Source of the DNA: an uncultured Pseudomonadota bacterium
GTDB lineage: Bacteria; Pseudomonadota; Gammaproteobacteria; Methylococcales; Methylomonadaceae
Assembly (NCBI GenBank): GCA_903848935.1
Contig: CAINHO010000046.1
Coordinates: forward strand, 1 to 44,461
Reading direction: 5' to 3'
DNA: 44,461 nt
The position numbers were made by a program, and so were the translations under genes. Position 1 is the stretch's first letter. The number at the start of each line of letters is the position of its first letter. Under the pieces are notes generated by a model. That model did no database searches, was not told where the DNA came from, and worked only from the letters and a program-made list of their open reading frames with translations. Shown here in pieces: positions 16,838 through 25,797 of the stretch.

Positions 16838-17500
16838 ATGACAGAACATAAAACACGCAAAACATCTTCAACAGTTGATTTCTTCGCTAAATACAAAGAC
16901 CCTCGTTGGCAGAAAAAACGCCTTGAAGTCATGCAACACGCTGGTTTTCGATGTGAAAGCTGTGAATCAGAAGAGAAAACTCTCAATGTTCACCACAAGT
17001 CATACAAGAAAAATCATAATCCGTGGGATTATAAAATTTATGAATTGGAATGTTTGTGTGAAGACTGTCACAGTGAAAAACATGGAATAAAAGACAGGCT
17101 TACTGATGCACTTCATGATTTCAAGGTTTGTCCTTGCTTTGAAAATCCAGATGAAGAACTTTTAGGATTTCTAGATGGTAAGTTGACAGTCGCAGTTATT
17201 GAAAGTATCCCAACCTCTTACGAATATTTGCGGGGTTATTGTGCTGCTCATTTATTGGATGTAGATGAAATAAATAAAGATGGAAAACTTGATGAAATTA
17301 TCGATGCTAATAATGGTTTTCTCGATAGTAACATGTTCTGTTGGGCATTCATGTCATGCACAATTTCTGAAAAATGGCATGCCGAATATGAGAAAAGGAA
17401 CATTGTGACTGGTGTATATTCTCACTACCCCAGCTGGCTAATGGAGCAAATTCTAAAACAAGTAGCTCAAGTATTAGAGGACGATACAACTGCCCCGTAA
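16838..17500 (+). CDS. HNH endonuclease-like protein in the hopanoid cluster
   Basis: A protein of 220 residues starting at 16838, chosen because AAAGGGG precedes that ATG. The N-terminal part holds DPRWQKKRLEVMQHAGFRCE, then CESCESEEKTLNVHHKS and CEDCHSEKHG, an HNH metal site with two CxxC knuckles. The C-terminal 130 residues are acidic and unrecognised. The fold resembles the small HNH protein at 2018, but the sequences are not close copies. Nothing links it to hopanoids. It sits just before the duplicated hpnO start and probably entered with the neighbouring DUF4160-DUF2442 insertion. Substrate unknown. Confidence 0.75.
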   Translation: MTEHKTRKTSSTVDFFAKYKDPRWQKKRLEVMQHAGFRCESCESEEKTLNVHHKSYKKNHNPWDYKIYELECLCEDCHSEKHGIKDRLTDALHDFKVCPCFENPDEELLGFLDGKLTVAVIESIPTSYEYLRGYCAAHLLDVDEINKDGKLDEIIDANNGFLDSNMFCWAFMSCTISEKWHAEYEKRNIVTGVYSHYPSWLMEQILKQVAQVLEDDTTAP

Positions 17501-17530
17501 TTTCTCAAAAACTCACATAAGCCCAAGCTC

Positions 17531-17546
17531 ATGACCTTTAGCATCG
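17531..17546 (+). repeat. vestigial hpnO start, left copy of a 16-bp direct repeat
   Basis: ATGACCTTTAGCATCG is identical to the first 16 bases of hpnO (18074-18089). Read as protein it gives MTFSI, as in HpnO, then diverges and stops after 13 codons. The two copies bracket the DUF4160 and DUF2442 genes. Confidence 0.8.
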
Positions 17547-17574
17547 TCGAAGTTTTAAAAAAACGGATTTAAAA

Positions 17575-17832
17575 ATGCCAGAAATTAGTCGATTTTTAGG
17601 AATTGTTATTCGGATGTATCTTCGAGAACATCCGCCAGCCCATTTTCATGCCGAATATGGCGAATACGAAATCACGGTGGAAATTGAAACAGGTGTTGTA
17701 ACAGGAAAATTTCCTAGACGTGCGCTGATGGTTGTACTCGAATGGTATTTGCTGCACAAAGACGAATTGCTGAATAATTGGCAATCCGCCACGAACAAAA
17801 AACCTTTATCAAAAATAAAACCCTTGGAGTAA
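17575..17832 (+). CDS. DUF4160 family protein
   Basis: A protein of 85 residues opening MPEISRFLGIVIRMYLREH and continuing PPAHFHAEYGEYEITVEI, the signature of DUF4160. The biochemical role of the family is not established. Members are usually found directly before a DUF2442 gene, as here (3 bp gap), often in variable regions, and the pair has been suggested to behave like a toxin-antitoxin module. The gene looks intact. It is part of the segment between the two copies of the hpnO start. Confidence 0.85.
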   Translation: MPEISRFLGIVIRMYLREHPPAHFHAEYGEYEITVEIETGVVTGKFPRRALMVVLEWYLLHKDELLNNWQSATNKKPLSKIKPLE

Positions 17833-17835
17833 TCA

Positions 17836-18066
17836 ATGTTTATTCACGTTACCGCCGCAAAATATATTGAAGATTATCGCGTGCAACTTTCATTCAATGA
17901 TGGTTCAAACGGTGAAGTCGATTTGTCGAACGAATTAGAAGGCGAAGTTTTTGAACCGTTAAAAGATAAATCCTTTTTTCAATCATTTGTCCTCGAAGGT
18001 CACACATTGAGCTGGAACAACGGGGCGGATTTTGCGCCCGAATTTTTAAAAGAACTTACCCACTAA
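17836..18066 (+). CDS. DUF2442 family protein
   Basis: A protein of 76 residues. The order FIHVTAAKYIEDYRVQLSFN, then GEVDLSNELEGEVFEPLKD and TLSWNNGADFAPEFL is typical of DUF2442, a small beta-rich domain sometimes fused to a helix-turn-helix. No DNA-binding extension is present here. It forms a two-gene unit with DUF4160 (TAATCAATG junction) and ends 8 bp before hpnO, so it should be co-transcribed with the hopanoid genes. Confidence 0.85.
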   Translation: MFIHVTAAKYIEDYRVQLSFNDGSNGEVDLSNELEGEVFEPLKDKSFFQSFVLEGHTLSWNNGADFAPEFLKELTH

Positions 18067-18073
18067 AAAAACT

Positions 18074-19462
18074 ATGACCTTTAGCATCGAAACCCTCTTA
18101 AACGAACACAGCAACGATAAATTCGATTTGCATGAACAATTTTTAAACAACCAAATGGTGCGCGTTTTAAAAACCATTGGTTATGACCGCCATTACAAAA
18201 AAGCGGTCGGACAATATCTTTACGATCAAGAAGGCACGGAATATCTTGATTTATTGAGTGGTTTTGGAGTATTTGCAATTGGGCGAAATCACCCAACCGT
18301 CATCGAAGCGTTAAAAGAAACGCTGACCTTAGAATTACCGAATCTGGTGCAACTCGACGTATCGATTTTGAGTGGTTTGCTGGCAAAAGAAATTCTCAAA
18401 ACCACGCCTGAAAATTTAACCAAAATGTTTTTCTGTAATTCAGGCACAGAAGCGGTGGAAGCCGCGATTAAATTTGCCCGTTTCACCACGCAACGCGACA
18501 AAATCGTATTCTGCGACCACGGTTATCACGGTTTAACAATGGGTGCGTTGTCGCTCAACGGCGAAAACATTTTCAAAGAAGGCTTCGGCTCATTATTGCC
18601 AAACTGTGAAGCGATTCCGTTTAATGATTTAGTTGCGTTGGAAAAAGCGTTGAGCAACAAAGACGTGGCGGCGTTTATCGTTGAACCAATTCAAGGCAAA
18701 GGTGTAAATGTTCCCGACGACAACTATTTGCCCGAAGTCGAACGCTTGTGCAAACAATACGGCACGCTGTTTGTCGCCGACGAAGTGCAAACCGGTTTAG
18801 GACGTACAGGAAAATTCTGGGCAATCGACCATTGGAATGTGCAGCCCGACATGATTTGTATGGCGAAAGCGTTATCAGGCGGATTTGTTCCCGTCGGTGG
18901 CGTAGCAATCACCACCAAAATCATGGACACCGTTTATAACCGCATGGATAGAGCCGTCGTTCATGGTTCGACGTTTGCAAAAAATAACATGGCGATGGCG
19001 GCAGGTTTAGCGACGTTGGAAGTGATGAAAAATGAAAACTTAGTCGAAAACAGCATGAAAGTCGGTACAGAAATCATCAACGACTTGAACGTGATGAGCA
19101 GCCGTTACGAGTTTTTAAAAGAAGCTCGCGGCAAAGGAATGATGATTGCGATTGAATTCCAATCGCCAAAAAGTTTAACGCTCAAAGCGGCGTGGGCAAT
19201 GCTCGAAGCTGCAAATAAAGGGCTTTTTTGTCAAATGGTGACGATTCCGTTGTTCAAAGAACATCACATTTTGACCCAAGTCGCGGGGCATGGCATGAAC
19301 GTGGTGAAATTGTTGCCACCGTTAAATTTAACCCAAAAAGACCACGATACGATTATCAATGCGTTCGACAAAACAATTGCAGATACCCACAAAATCGGCG
19401 GTTCAATTTGGGATTTAGGCAAAAATTTAGCGGGTCATGCGTTGAAAAATCGAAAAGGTTGA
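18074..19462 (+). CDS. hpnO: hopanoid aminotransferase HpnO (class III, PLP-dependent)
   Basis: A protein of 462 residues of the acetylornithine/GABA aminotransferase class III family. HpnO converts the ribosylhopane-derived aldehyde to aminobacteriohopanetriol. Visible sites: FFCNSGTEAVEAAIKFAR (phosphate contact), DHGYHGLTMGALSL, FVADEVQTGLGRTGKFW with the PLP-binding Asp, and the Schiff-base Lys at about 265 in MAKALSGGFVPVGG. Assignment as HpnO rather than a general aminotransferase rests on the hopanoid neighbours. The first 16 bases are repeated 543 bp upstream, so an insertion has separated it from the rest of the operon. It is convergent with ntrB with a gap of only 6 bp. Confidence 0.88.
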   Translation: MTFSIETLLNEHSNDKFDLHEQFLNNQMVRVLKTIGYDRHYKKAVGQYLYDQEGTEYLDLLSGFGVFAIGRNHPTVIEALKETLTLELPNLVQLDVSILSGLLAKEILKTTPENLTKMFFCNSGTEAVEAAIKFARFTTQRDKIVFCDHGYHGLTMGALSLNGENIFKEGFGSLLPNCEAIPFNDLVALEKALSNKDVAAFIVEPIQGKGVNVPDDNYLPEVERLCKQYGTLFVADEVQTGLGRTGKFWAIDHWNVQPDMICMAKALSGGFVPVGGVAITTKIMDTVYNRMDRAVVHGSTFAKNNMAMAAGLATLEVMKNENLVENSMKVGTEIINDLNVMSSRYEFLKEARGKGMMIAIEFQSPKSLTLKAAWAMLEAANKGLFCQMVTIPLFKEHHILTQVAGHGMNVVKLLPPLNLTQKDHDTIINAFDKTIADTHKIGGSIWDLGKNLAGHALKNRKG

Positions 19463-19468
19463 AATCAA

Positions 19469-20500
19469 TTACGCAGAAAGTAAGGGCAGAATAATCACAA
19501 ACACCGTTCGCCCTTTTTCGCTGCTACATTCAATCACGCCTTGATGTTGCGAAATCAAGGCTTGCGAAATTGACAGCCCTAGCCCCGTTCCTTCGGCGCG
19601 TCCCGTGACCATCGGGTAAAAAATCTTATTCAACATATCGGACGCAATGCCAATGCCGTCATCGATAATTTCACAGCGCAACGCCAGTTTATAACGCTGG
19701 CGTTCTATTGTCGCATGACGGCAAATGCGCGTTTTCAACGTGACATTTCCCGATTCAGAAATCGCCTGCACCGCATTTCGGACAATGTTTAACACCGCTT
19801 GAATCAACTGATTTTTGTCGCCCAACAATTCGGGAATGCTGGGGTCGTAATCGCCATGAAGTTGGATATTTTCACCGACTTCCGTTTGCACCAACCACCG
19901 CACCCTTTCCAATACTTCGTGAATGTTGAGCATCTGTTTATTCGGCAATTCATTTGAGCCGAGCATTCGATTCACCAAATCTTGCAATCTGTCCGCTTCT
20001 TCAATAATAACGTGCGTATATTCTTTGAGTTCCGCATTCGGTAATTCCAAATCCAACAATTGCGCCGCGCCACGCAAACCACCTAATGGATTTTTAATTT
20101 CATGCGCCAATCCTCGAACCATCAAACGTGCGGTATTTTGTTGAGCGTGCAACTGTTCTTCTTGCGAAATCCGAAGCCGATTGTCAATCGGCACTAATTC
20201 GACAATCATTTCATCAAAATCCAACGATGTAATACTGACATTTACAGAAACGCTATGATTTGCACGATGCAATTCCAGCGCGTAATCAATCAACGATTCG
20301 CCAGTATCACGGCAATGTTTCAAATTATTAAAAAACGCGGCATCAGAGGATTTAAATAATTGCTTTGCCGAAATGCCTAACAGTTGCCGTTCACTATCCG
20401 CCAATAAAATCTCTGCCGCCGTGTTCAAATAACGTAAACACAGCATCGAATCAAACAACAAAACCGCCGTGTTTAAATTATCGAGCAGACGTTTGTACAT
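19469..20500 (-). CDS. glnL: nitrogen regulation sensor kinase NtrB (GlnL)
   Basis: A protein of 343 residues: an N-terminal PAS domain (about 1-110), the H-box GLAHEIKNPLGGLRG with His133, the N-box QAVLNIVRNAVQAI, and the G-boxes DDGIGIASDM and EGTGLGLSISQALI. No transmembrane helix is present, as expected of the cytoplasmic PII-controlled kinase that phosphorylates NtrC. The start directly abuts the gltX stop, so the two are likely one transcript. The usual partner ntrC (glnG) does not follow; hpnO converges instead. Confidence 0.9.
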   Translation of the reverse strand: MYKRLLDNLNTAVLLFDSMLCLRYLNTAAEILLADSERQLLGISAKQLFKSSDAAFFNNLKHCRDTGESLIDYALELHRANHSVSVNVSITSLDFDEMIVELVPIDNRLRISQEEQLHAQQNTARLMVRGLAHEIKNPLGGLRGAAQLLDLELPNAELKEYTHVIIEEADRLQDLVNRMLGSNELPNKQMLNIHEVLERVRWLVQTEVGENIQLHGDYDPSIPELLGDKNQLIQAVLNIVRNAVQAISESGNVTLKTRICRHATIERQRYKLALRCEIIDDGIGIASDMLNKIFYPMVTGRAEGTGLGLSISQALISQHQGVIECSSEKGRTVFVIILPLLSA

Positions 20501-21901
20501 TTACGCGGTTTGAATATGTGAAATGGCGCGTTGCAAACGGGCTAACGTTTTTTCTCTGCCCAGCAATGACAACGTAACATCAATCGACGGCGAAACGCCC
20601 GAACCACAAATGGCAACACGCAACGGTTGAGCGACTTTTCCCAAACCTAATTCCAAAGTTTCAGCCACATTCTTAACCACATCGTGCAAGGCTTCGGCTT
20701 CCCAGGTAGGTACTTTTGCAAAAGCCGTTTTCAAGGTTGCCAACACTTTATCACTTCCTTCGGCAAAAGCTTTTTTCGCCGCTTTTTCGTCGTAATTTTC
20801 AAATTCGCGATAAAAATAAACACTCGCTATCGCCATTTCAACTAAGGTTTTACAACGTTCACGTTGCGCTTTGACGAGTTCAATTAAATCGACTTCTTCA
20901 TGTTTTGCATCAATGCCCAATTGCGCCAAATGCCAAACTAAATGCGGCACGATTTCTTTTGGTTCGCTGTGCATCAAATAATGGTGATTCAGCCACAATA
21001 ATTTTTCCATGTTGAAGGTCGAAGCGGCACCATTCACGTCGGCAAGGTCGAAAAATTCAATCATTTCGTCGATGGAGAAAATCTCTTGGTCGCCATGTGA
21101 CCAACCCAAACGCACTAAATAATTCAATAACGCTTGCGGCAAATAACCTTCGTCGCGGAATTGCATCACGCTCACTGCACCGTGACGTTTCGACAATCGT
21201 GCGCCATCTGAACCCAAAATCATCGGCAAATGTGCGTATTCTGGCAACGGCGCGTTTAACGCTTTGAGAATGTTGATTTGGCGGGGCGTGTTATTGATAT
21301 GGTCGTCGCCCCGAATAACGTGCGTGATTTTCATATCCATATCATCGACGACGACGGTTAAATTGTAGGTCGGCGAACCGTCGGTGCGAGCAATCACCAA
21401 ATCATCGAGTTCTTTATTCGCAACAGTAATGTCGCCTTTGACCAAATCAGGAATCGTGATTGCATCATCAACAGGCGTTTTAAAACGCACAACGGTTTTA
21501 TCACTTTGCGGTTTATTCGCGTCACGGCACTTGCCGTTATAACGTGGTTTTTCTTTTGCCGCCATTTGTTGTTCGCGCAAAATTTCTAATTCTTCTTTGC
21601 TGCAATCGCAATAATAAGCGTGACCGGTTTCGAGCAATTGCCCAATAACTTCTTTGTAACGTGGAAAATTGTGCGTTTGAAATGTCGGTTCGGTGTCGTA
21701 ATTCAAACCGAGCCATGCCATGCCGTCAAAAATCGCTTGTACCGATTCCTGTGTGGAACGTTCTAAATCGGTATCTTCGATACGGAGAATAAATGTGCCG
21801 CCGTGTTTACGCGCATAAAGCCATGAAAATAAAGCGGTACGCGCTCCACCGACGTGTAAATAACCGGTTGGGCTAGGGGCAAATCGTGTAATAACTGTCA
21901 T
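20501..21901 (-). CDS. gltX: glutamate-tRNA ligase
   Basis: A class I aminoacyl-tRNA synthetase of 466 residues that charges tRNA-Glu. The HIGH-type motif is APSPTGYLHVGGARTA near residue 7 and the KMSKS-type loop is ARLSKRHG near residue 237. A zinc-binding insertion (YYCDCSKEEL ... KPRYNGKCRD) is complete. Length is normal. It is a single, intact copy in the window, directly followed by ntrB with no spacer, an arrangement that would couple nitrogen sensing to translation only through shared transcription. Confidence 0.97.
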   Translation of the reverse strand: MTVITRFAPSPTGYLHVGGARTALFSWLYARKHGGTFILRIEDTDLERSTQESVQAIFDGMAWLGLNYDTEPTFQTHNFPRYKEVIGQLLETGHAYYCDCSKEELEILREQQMAAKEKPRYNGKCRDANKPQSDKTVVRFKTPVDDAITIPDLVKGDITVANKELDDLVIARTDGSPTYNLTVVVDDMDMKITHVIRGDDHINNTPRQINILKALNAPLPEYAHLPMILGSDGARLSKRHGAVSVMQFRDEGYLPQALLNYLVRLGWSHGDQEIFSIDEMIEFFDLADVNGAASTFNMEKLLWLNHHYLMHSEPKEIVPHLVWHLAQLGIDAKHEEVDLIELVKAQRERCKTLVEMAIASVYFYREFENYDEKAAKKAFAEGSDKVLATLKTAFAKVPTWEAEALHDVVKNVAETLELGLGKVAQPLRVAICGSGVSPSIDVTLSLLGREKTLARLQRAISHIQTA

Positions 21902-21934
21902 GGTGTAAAACTCTAAAGGTGAAAATAAGAAAAA

Positions 21935-23014
21935 TTAAGAAGTCAGCGTTAATCGTAAATCGCGTCCAACGTGCCGAACATCGTGCCATTGCAACATTTT
22001 TTTATCGGTCATGGATTGCAATTCGGACAAGGCAAACGCGCCACGTCCTTTATCACCCAATATGCACGAAGCCATATAAATCAACCATTCATCAACTAAA
22101 CCGGCTTCGAGTAACGCGCCATTCAAGGTTGCACCGGCTTCGACAAACACATTGTTAATTTCTTGCGTGGCTAAAAATTCCATCACGGCGTGCAAATCCA
22201 AACGTCCATTTGATTCAGGCAAAACGTGGATTTCAAAACCCGCTTGTTTCAAAACGGCGTGTTTTTGTTCATTTGTCGAACACGTTAGAATTAAAGTTCG
22301 TCCGTCCAATTTCGCCATTTGTGCGTTAGGCGGCATTTGTAATTGGGAATCTAAAATAACGCGAATCGGTTGCACGATTGGGAAATCAACGCGAGCATTT
22401 AATGAGGGATTATCCGCCAAAACAGTTCCAATTCCCGTCAAAATTGCCGAACTTTCGGCTCGAAAACGATGCACGTCCGCACGCGCTTCGGGCGATGTAA
22501 TCCATTTGCTTTCGCCATTCGACAACGCGGTTTTGCCGTCCAAACTCATCGCAATTTTGCTGCGAACAAAGGGGCGATTTTTGGTCATTCGAGCAATAAA
22601 CCCCCGATTTAATTTTTCAGCATCGGCGCGTAAAACGTCACAAACCACTTCGATTCCAGCGGCTTTGCAACGTTCCAAACCACGACCTGCCACCAGCGGA
22701 TTTGGATCTGTCATGGCAACCACTAGCCGTTTAATGCCAGCGGCAATCAGCGCGTCACAACAAGGCGGCGTTTTGCCGTGATGACTACACGGTTCTAACG
22801 TAACGTAAGCCGTCGCGCCAGTTGTATTTTCAATCGCATTTTTTAACGCATTGATTTCGGCGTGTGCTTGCCCTGCCCTTTCGTGAAAACCTTCGCCAAT
22901 AATGCGTCCATTTTTCACCAATACACAGCCGACACGCGGATTCGGATCTGTGGTAAATCGTCCCAGTTCTGCGAGTTGTAAGGCTCGCGCCATAAATTCT
23001 AAATCAGTTTGCAT
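21935..23014 (-). CDS. ribD: bifunctional riboflavin deaminase/reductase RibD
   Basis: A protein of 359 residues that deaminates and then reduces the pyrimidine intermediate of riboflavin synthesis. The N-terminal deaminase carries HAEINAL and [12 protein letters not shown], the zinc ligands of the cytidine deaminase fold. The reductase domain begins near residue 145 with [18 protein letters not shown]. The ATG at 23014 ([12 protein letters not shown]) is preferred to one five codons earlier; either way the start overlaps the end of nrdR. The nrdR-ribD order is common in gammaproteobacteria. ribA lies 19 kb away. Confidence 0.95.
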   Translation of the reverse strand: MQTDLEFMARALQLAELGRFTTDPNPRVGCVLVKNGRIIGEGFHERAGQAHAEINALKNAIENTTGATAYVTLEPCSHHGKTPPCCDALIAAGIKRLVVAMTDPNPLVAGRGLERCKAAGIEVVCDVLRADAEKLNRGFIARMTKNRPFVRSKIAMSLDGKTALSNGESKWITSPEARADVHRFRAESSAILTGIGTVLADNPSLNARVDFPIVQPIRVILDSQLQMPPNAQMAKLDGRTLILTCSTNEQKHAVLKQAGFEIHVLPESNGRLDLHAVMEFLATQEINNVFVEAGATLNGALLEAGLVDEWLIYMASCILGDKGRGAFALSELQSMTDKKMLQWHDVRHVGRDLRLTLTS

Positions 23015-23459
23015 CGTGTAAATTCGCAATCACATCGTTAAATTCGCTCACGTCTTCAAAACTCCGGTAGACCGATGCAAATCGGACGTAAGCCACATGG
23101 TCTAAGTTTCGCAATTCGTTCATCACTTTTTCACCCAAAAATTGACTGGCAACTTCACTGTCTGATTTTCCAATTAAACTGCGTTTGATTCGGCTGATGG
23201 CTTGTTCAACAGATTCACGATTAACAGGGCGTTTTTCTAGGGCTTTTATAAAACCTGAGCGCAATTTCCCATCGTCAAATGGTTCGCGTGTGCCGTTATG
23301 TTTCACCACGTCGGGCAATTGTAATTCGGCCACTTCGTAAGTCGTGAAACGCGCTTTGCACACCACACATTCACGGCGGCGGCGAACTTGATCACCTTCG
23401 TGGGCGAGACGTGAATCTAAAACACGAGTTTCGTGTTCTGCACAAAATGGACAACGCAT
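23004..23459 (-). CDS. nrdR: transcriptional repressor NrdR
   Basis: A repressor of 151 residues for ribonucleotide reductase genes. It has the N-terminal zinc ribbon [17 protein letters not shown] ... [13 protein letters not shown] and the ATP-cone domain from about residue 48 ([20 protein letters not shown]). Typical length. Overlaps the ribD start. The first gene of this pair is preceded by a 44-bp gap after the aspartic protease. Confidence 0.97.
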   Translation of the reverse strand: MRCPFCAEHETRVLDSRLAHEGDQVRRRRECVVCKARFTTYEVAELQLPDVVKHNGTREPFDDGKLRSGFIKALEKRPVNRESVEQAISRIKRSLIGKSDSEVASQFLGEKVMNELRNLDHVAYVRFASVYRSFEDVSEFNDVIANLHDAN

Positions 23460-23503
23460 AATTAAATCCTAAAACAAAAAATCCTAAAAAATTTCCACAT
23501 GAT

Positions 23504-24034
23504 TCACTGTTCGGAAAGGTGCATTTCGCCGTTACGTTGTTCGATGTTGAATTTTTGCAAGACACTCATGCCGAGTAACGGCAAAGTAGCTAGATTGGAC
23601 GCAATATGAACTTCGACGTTTTTTAATTCAAAGGGTGCGATGGTTAGCTTTGATACATAAGCAACGCAATCTTGAACTTTTCCGTTCGCTGTATTCATTG
23701 TGACGAATATGCCTGTACAAGTAATTTTTGTTTTCTCGGCAAGTTGTTTCGACAACACAACAAAGGATGCTCCGGTATCAATCAGAAAGGGAAATTTAAC
23801 GCCATTTATTTCGGCGTTAATCAGATAATGTCCATTATCAACGTGTTTGAGCGTGATTTGCTTACGCTCGACGATGGGCAAATTCACTTTCACTTCGGTC
23901 TGCTTGTTTTCGATACACGGTGAATTTTGATATTTTGCATCACGTCCATCGGTCAAACATTTGTAAATTTCGGCCGTTGCGACAGGGCTAAAAACGCTCA
24001 TCACCAAAATCAGTAACTGCGTTTTTGCCTTCAC
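23504..24034 (-). CDS. secreted retropepsin-like aspartic protease with DUF4124-like N-terminus
   Basis: A protein of 176 residues. A signal peptide (MKAKTQLLILVMSVFSPVATA) is followed by a short DUF4124-like segment (EIYKCLTDGRDAKYQNSPC) with two cysteines, and then a clan AA protease domain with the catalytic FPFLIDTGASFVVLS and the structural LPLLGMSVLQKF turn. Only one DTG is present, so it should act as a homodimer, as in retroviral proteases. It follows bamC with one base between them (stop 24036, start 24034), so it may share the dapA-bamC transcript. The substrate is unknown; a periplasmic quality-control role is a guess. Confidence 0.8.
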   Translation of the reverse strand: MKAKTQLLILVMSVFSPVATAEIYKCLTDGRDAKYQNSPCIENKQTEVKVNLPIVERKQITLKHVDNGHYLINAEINGVKFPFLIDTGASFVVLSKQLAEKTKITCTGIFVTMNTANGKVQDCVAYVSKLTIAPFELKNVEVHIASNLATLPLLGMSVLQKFNIEQRNGEMHLSEQ

Positions 24035-24035
24035 G

Positions 24036-24749
24036 TTATTTACTCAAATCGACTTTAATTGCCTCGAATAAAATCATCAGCACTTTATTATCCGTGCCAT
24101 CGGTGAATGGATGTAATTCGGGATTTAAAACAGTGACAGCCGTTTTTGCATCCGATTCGTGGAATTGCAAAACGTAGCGTTGTTCATTTTCAGCGAACGG
24201 ATTAAACACAGAAACCGTATTATCCCAAAGTGATTTTTCGGGTTCAGCTTTCGGTTTTGAATCGGCAATTTGAATGTAAATTTGTCCGCTGTCTTGATTA
24301 CGATTCGTGATTTCGATGTTGCTGCGACTTAACGCTTTGCCGACAATTCGCCACGCTCGCACTGACGGCACATTCAAATTCAAAGTGGGTGCGTTTTCGT
24401 GCGTCAAACTGACTTGAATTTCGTTGCGCGACAATTCGGTTTCAGCATCGGCAAGCGGGGGACGATTTACCATTGGCGCGGTTTTTTCAATCGCAGGTGC
24501 AATCGTTTTCACCGCAGATTTTTGGTGTGTTATCGGTTCGACTTCTTTGGCAACGATTGGTTCAACAGGCGCAGTGCGTGTGGGTAACGATGGTTTTTGA
24601 ACTAAACCGGGTGGGATTACGAGCGGCGGTAATTCGGTGGTGAATTGGTAGTCTTTTTCTTTGTCGGGAAACCAACTTTGAAGCGTACTGCAACCATTTA
24701 CGCTTAAACCGCAAGCGATTAGAAAACTAACTCGTAATGACCTTTTCAT
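24036..24749 (-). CDS. bamC: outer membrane assembly lipoprotein BamC
   Basis: A lipoprotein of 237 residues. The signal peptide ends in the lipobox SVNGC, and a proline-rich unstructured stretch follows (YQFTTELPPLVIPPGL), which in BamC binds BamD. One helix-grip domain is recognisable in the second half (PSVRAWRIVGKALSRSNIEI onward). The E. coli protein is about 100 residues longer and has two such domains, so this is a short form. It follows dapA with 1 bp between them, the standard gammaproteobacterial arrangement. Confidence 0.88.
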   Translation of the reverse strand: MKRSLRVSFLIACGLSVNGCSTLQSWFPDKEKDYQFTTELPPLVIPPGLVQKPSLPTRTAPVEPIVAKEVEPITHQKSAVKTIAPAIEKTAPMVNRPPLADAETELSRNEIQVSLTHENAPTLNLNVPSVRAWRIVGKALSRSNIEITNRNQDSGQIYIQIADSKPKAEPEKSLWDNTVSVFNPFAENEQRYVLQFHESDAKTAVTVLNPELHPFTDGTDNKVLMILFEAIKVDLSK

Positions 24750-24750
24750 T

Positions 24751-25626
24751 TTAAATCACACCTGCTTGACGCATGGCTTCGCGCACGGCTTCTTCACATT
24801 CGAGCGTGAGCCACGTCAAAGGCAAACGAATACCTTTTTGCATCAAACTCATTTCGACCACCGCCCATTTCACTGGAATTGGATTGGCTTGAATAAATAA
24901 ACGGCTGTGCAATGCGTCGAGTTTGCGATCTATTTCGGCGGCTGTTTTCGTATCACCCGCGATTGCCGCCATAATCATTTCGTGTACCAAACGTGGCGCA
25001 ACATTGCCGGTGACGGTAATCGTTCCATTGCCGCCTAATAAACAAAATTCACGGCTGCTCGCATCATCGCCCGTGTAAATGGCAAAATCAGACGACGTTA
25101 AATCACGCAATTTTGTTACCCGCGTTAAATCACCGGTCGCTTCTTTTACACCGACAATGTTCGAAATTTTCGCCAACCGCCCAACCGTTTCGGGCAACAT
25201 ATCGCAAGCGGTTCGACCTGGAACATTGTATAAAATTTGTGGAATATCGACGGCTTCGGCAATCGCTTTGTGATGTAAATACAAACCTTCTTGCGTGGGT
25301 TTGTTGTAATACGGCGTAACAATTAAACACGCATCCGCCCCTAATTCTTTGGCGTGGCGTGTTAAGTTAATCGCTTCGGAAGTTGAATTTGAACCCGTAC
25401 CCGCAATTACTGGAATGCGTCCAGCGACGTTATCGACAACGAATTTAATCACTTGGCAATGTTCAGTTTCACTCAATGTCGCGGATTCGCCTGTCGTGCC
25501 GACAGCGACTAAAGCGTCTGTACCTTGCTCAATATGAAACTCTATTAAACGCGCCAAACTGTCAAAGTCTACAGCACCTTGATTGTCCATTGGGGTGACT
25601 AATGCGACGATACTACCTTGAATCAT
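24751..25626 (-). CDS. dapA: 4-hydroxy-tetrahydrodipicolinate synthase
   Basis: A TIM-barrel aldolase of 291 residues, first step of the lysine/diaminopimelate branch, condensing pyruvate with aspartate semialdehyde. Visible: GTTGESATLSETEH near residue 43, the catalytic Tyr in ILYNVPGRTACDM, and the Schiff-base Lys in IVGVKEATGDLTR near residue 161. Length is normal. It heads the dapA-bamC-protease run and is divergent from deaD, with a promoter candidate on each strand in the gap. Confidence 0.97.
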   Translation of the reverse strand: MIQGSIVALVTPMDNQGAVDFDSLARLIEFHIEQGTDALVAVGTTGESATLSETEHCQVIKFVVDNVAGRIPVIAGTGSNSTSEAINLTRHAKELGADACLIVTPYYNKPTQEGLYLHHKAIAEAVDIPQILYNVPGRTACDMLPETVGRLAKISNIVGVKEATGDLTRVTKLRDLTSSDFAIYTGDDASSREFCLLGGNGTITVTGNVAPRLVHEMIMAAIAGDTKTAAEIDRKLDALHSRLFIQANPIPVKWAVVEMSLMQKGIRLPLTWLTLECEEAVREAMRQAGVI

Positions 25627-25667
25627 GAAAGCTCTCGATGGGTTGAAAGTGAAATTTTTGTTGACGC

Positions 25668-25673
25668 ATTATA
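25668..25673 (-). promoter_or_regulatory. candidate -10 box for dapA
   Basis: TATAAT on the minus strand (ATTATA on plus), 42 bp before the dapA ATG. The upstream -35 region is weak. Confidence 0.4.
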
Positions 25674-25725
25674 ACAAGCAAATCCTTGAAAATGCCTAAA
25701 TTAGCAGAATAGGGCGTAAATGCGT

Positions 25726-25731
25726 TATAAT
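25726..25731 (+). promoter_or_regulatory. candidate -10 box for deaD
   Basis: TATAAT lies 67 bp before the deaD ATG with a TTAGCA at 25701 as a poor -35. The transcript would carry a leader with a small GCGC/GCGC inverted repeat, which could matter because deaD-type genes are often controlled through long leaders. Confidence 0.4.
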
Positions 25732-25797
25732 TCAAACATCAAAACGAATACCCTCCCCGCGCAATCGCGCATTCTCATATTTTACAGCAGGTAAATC

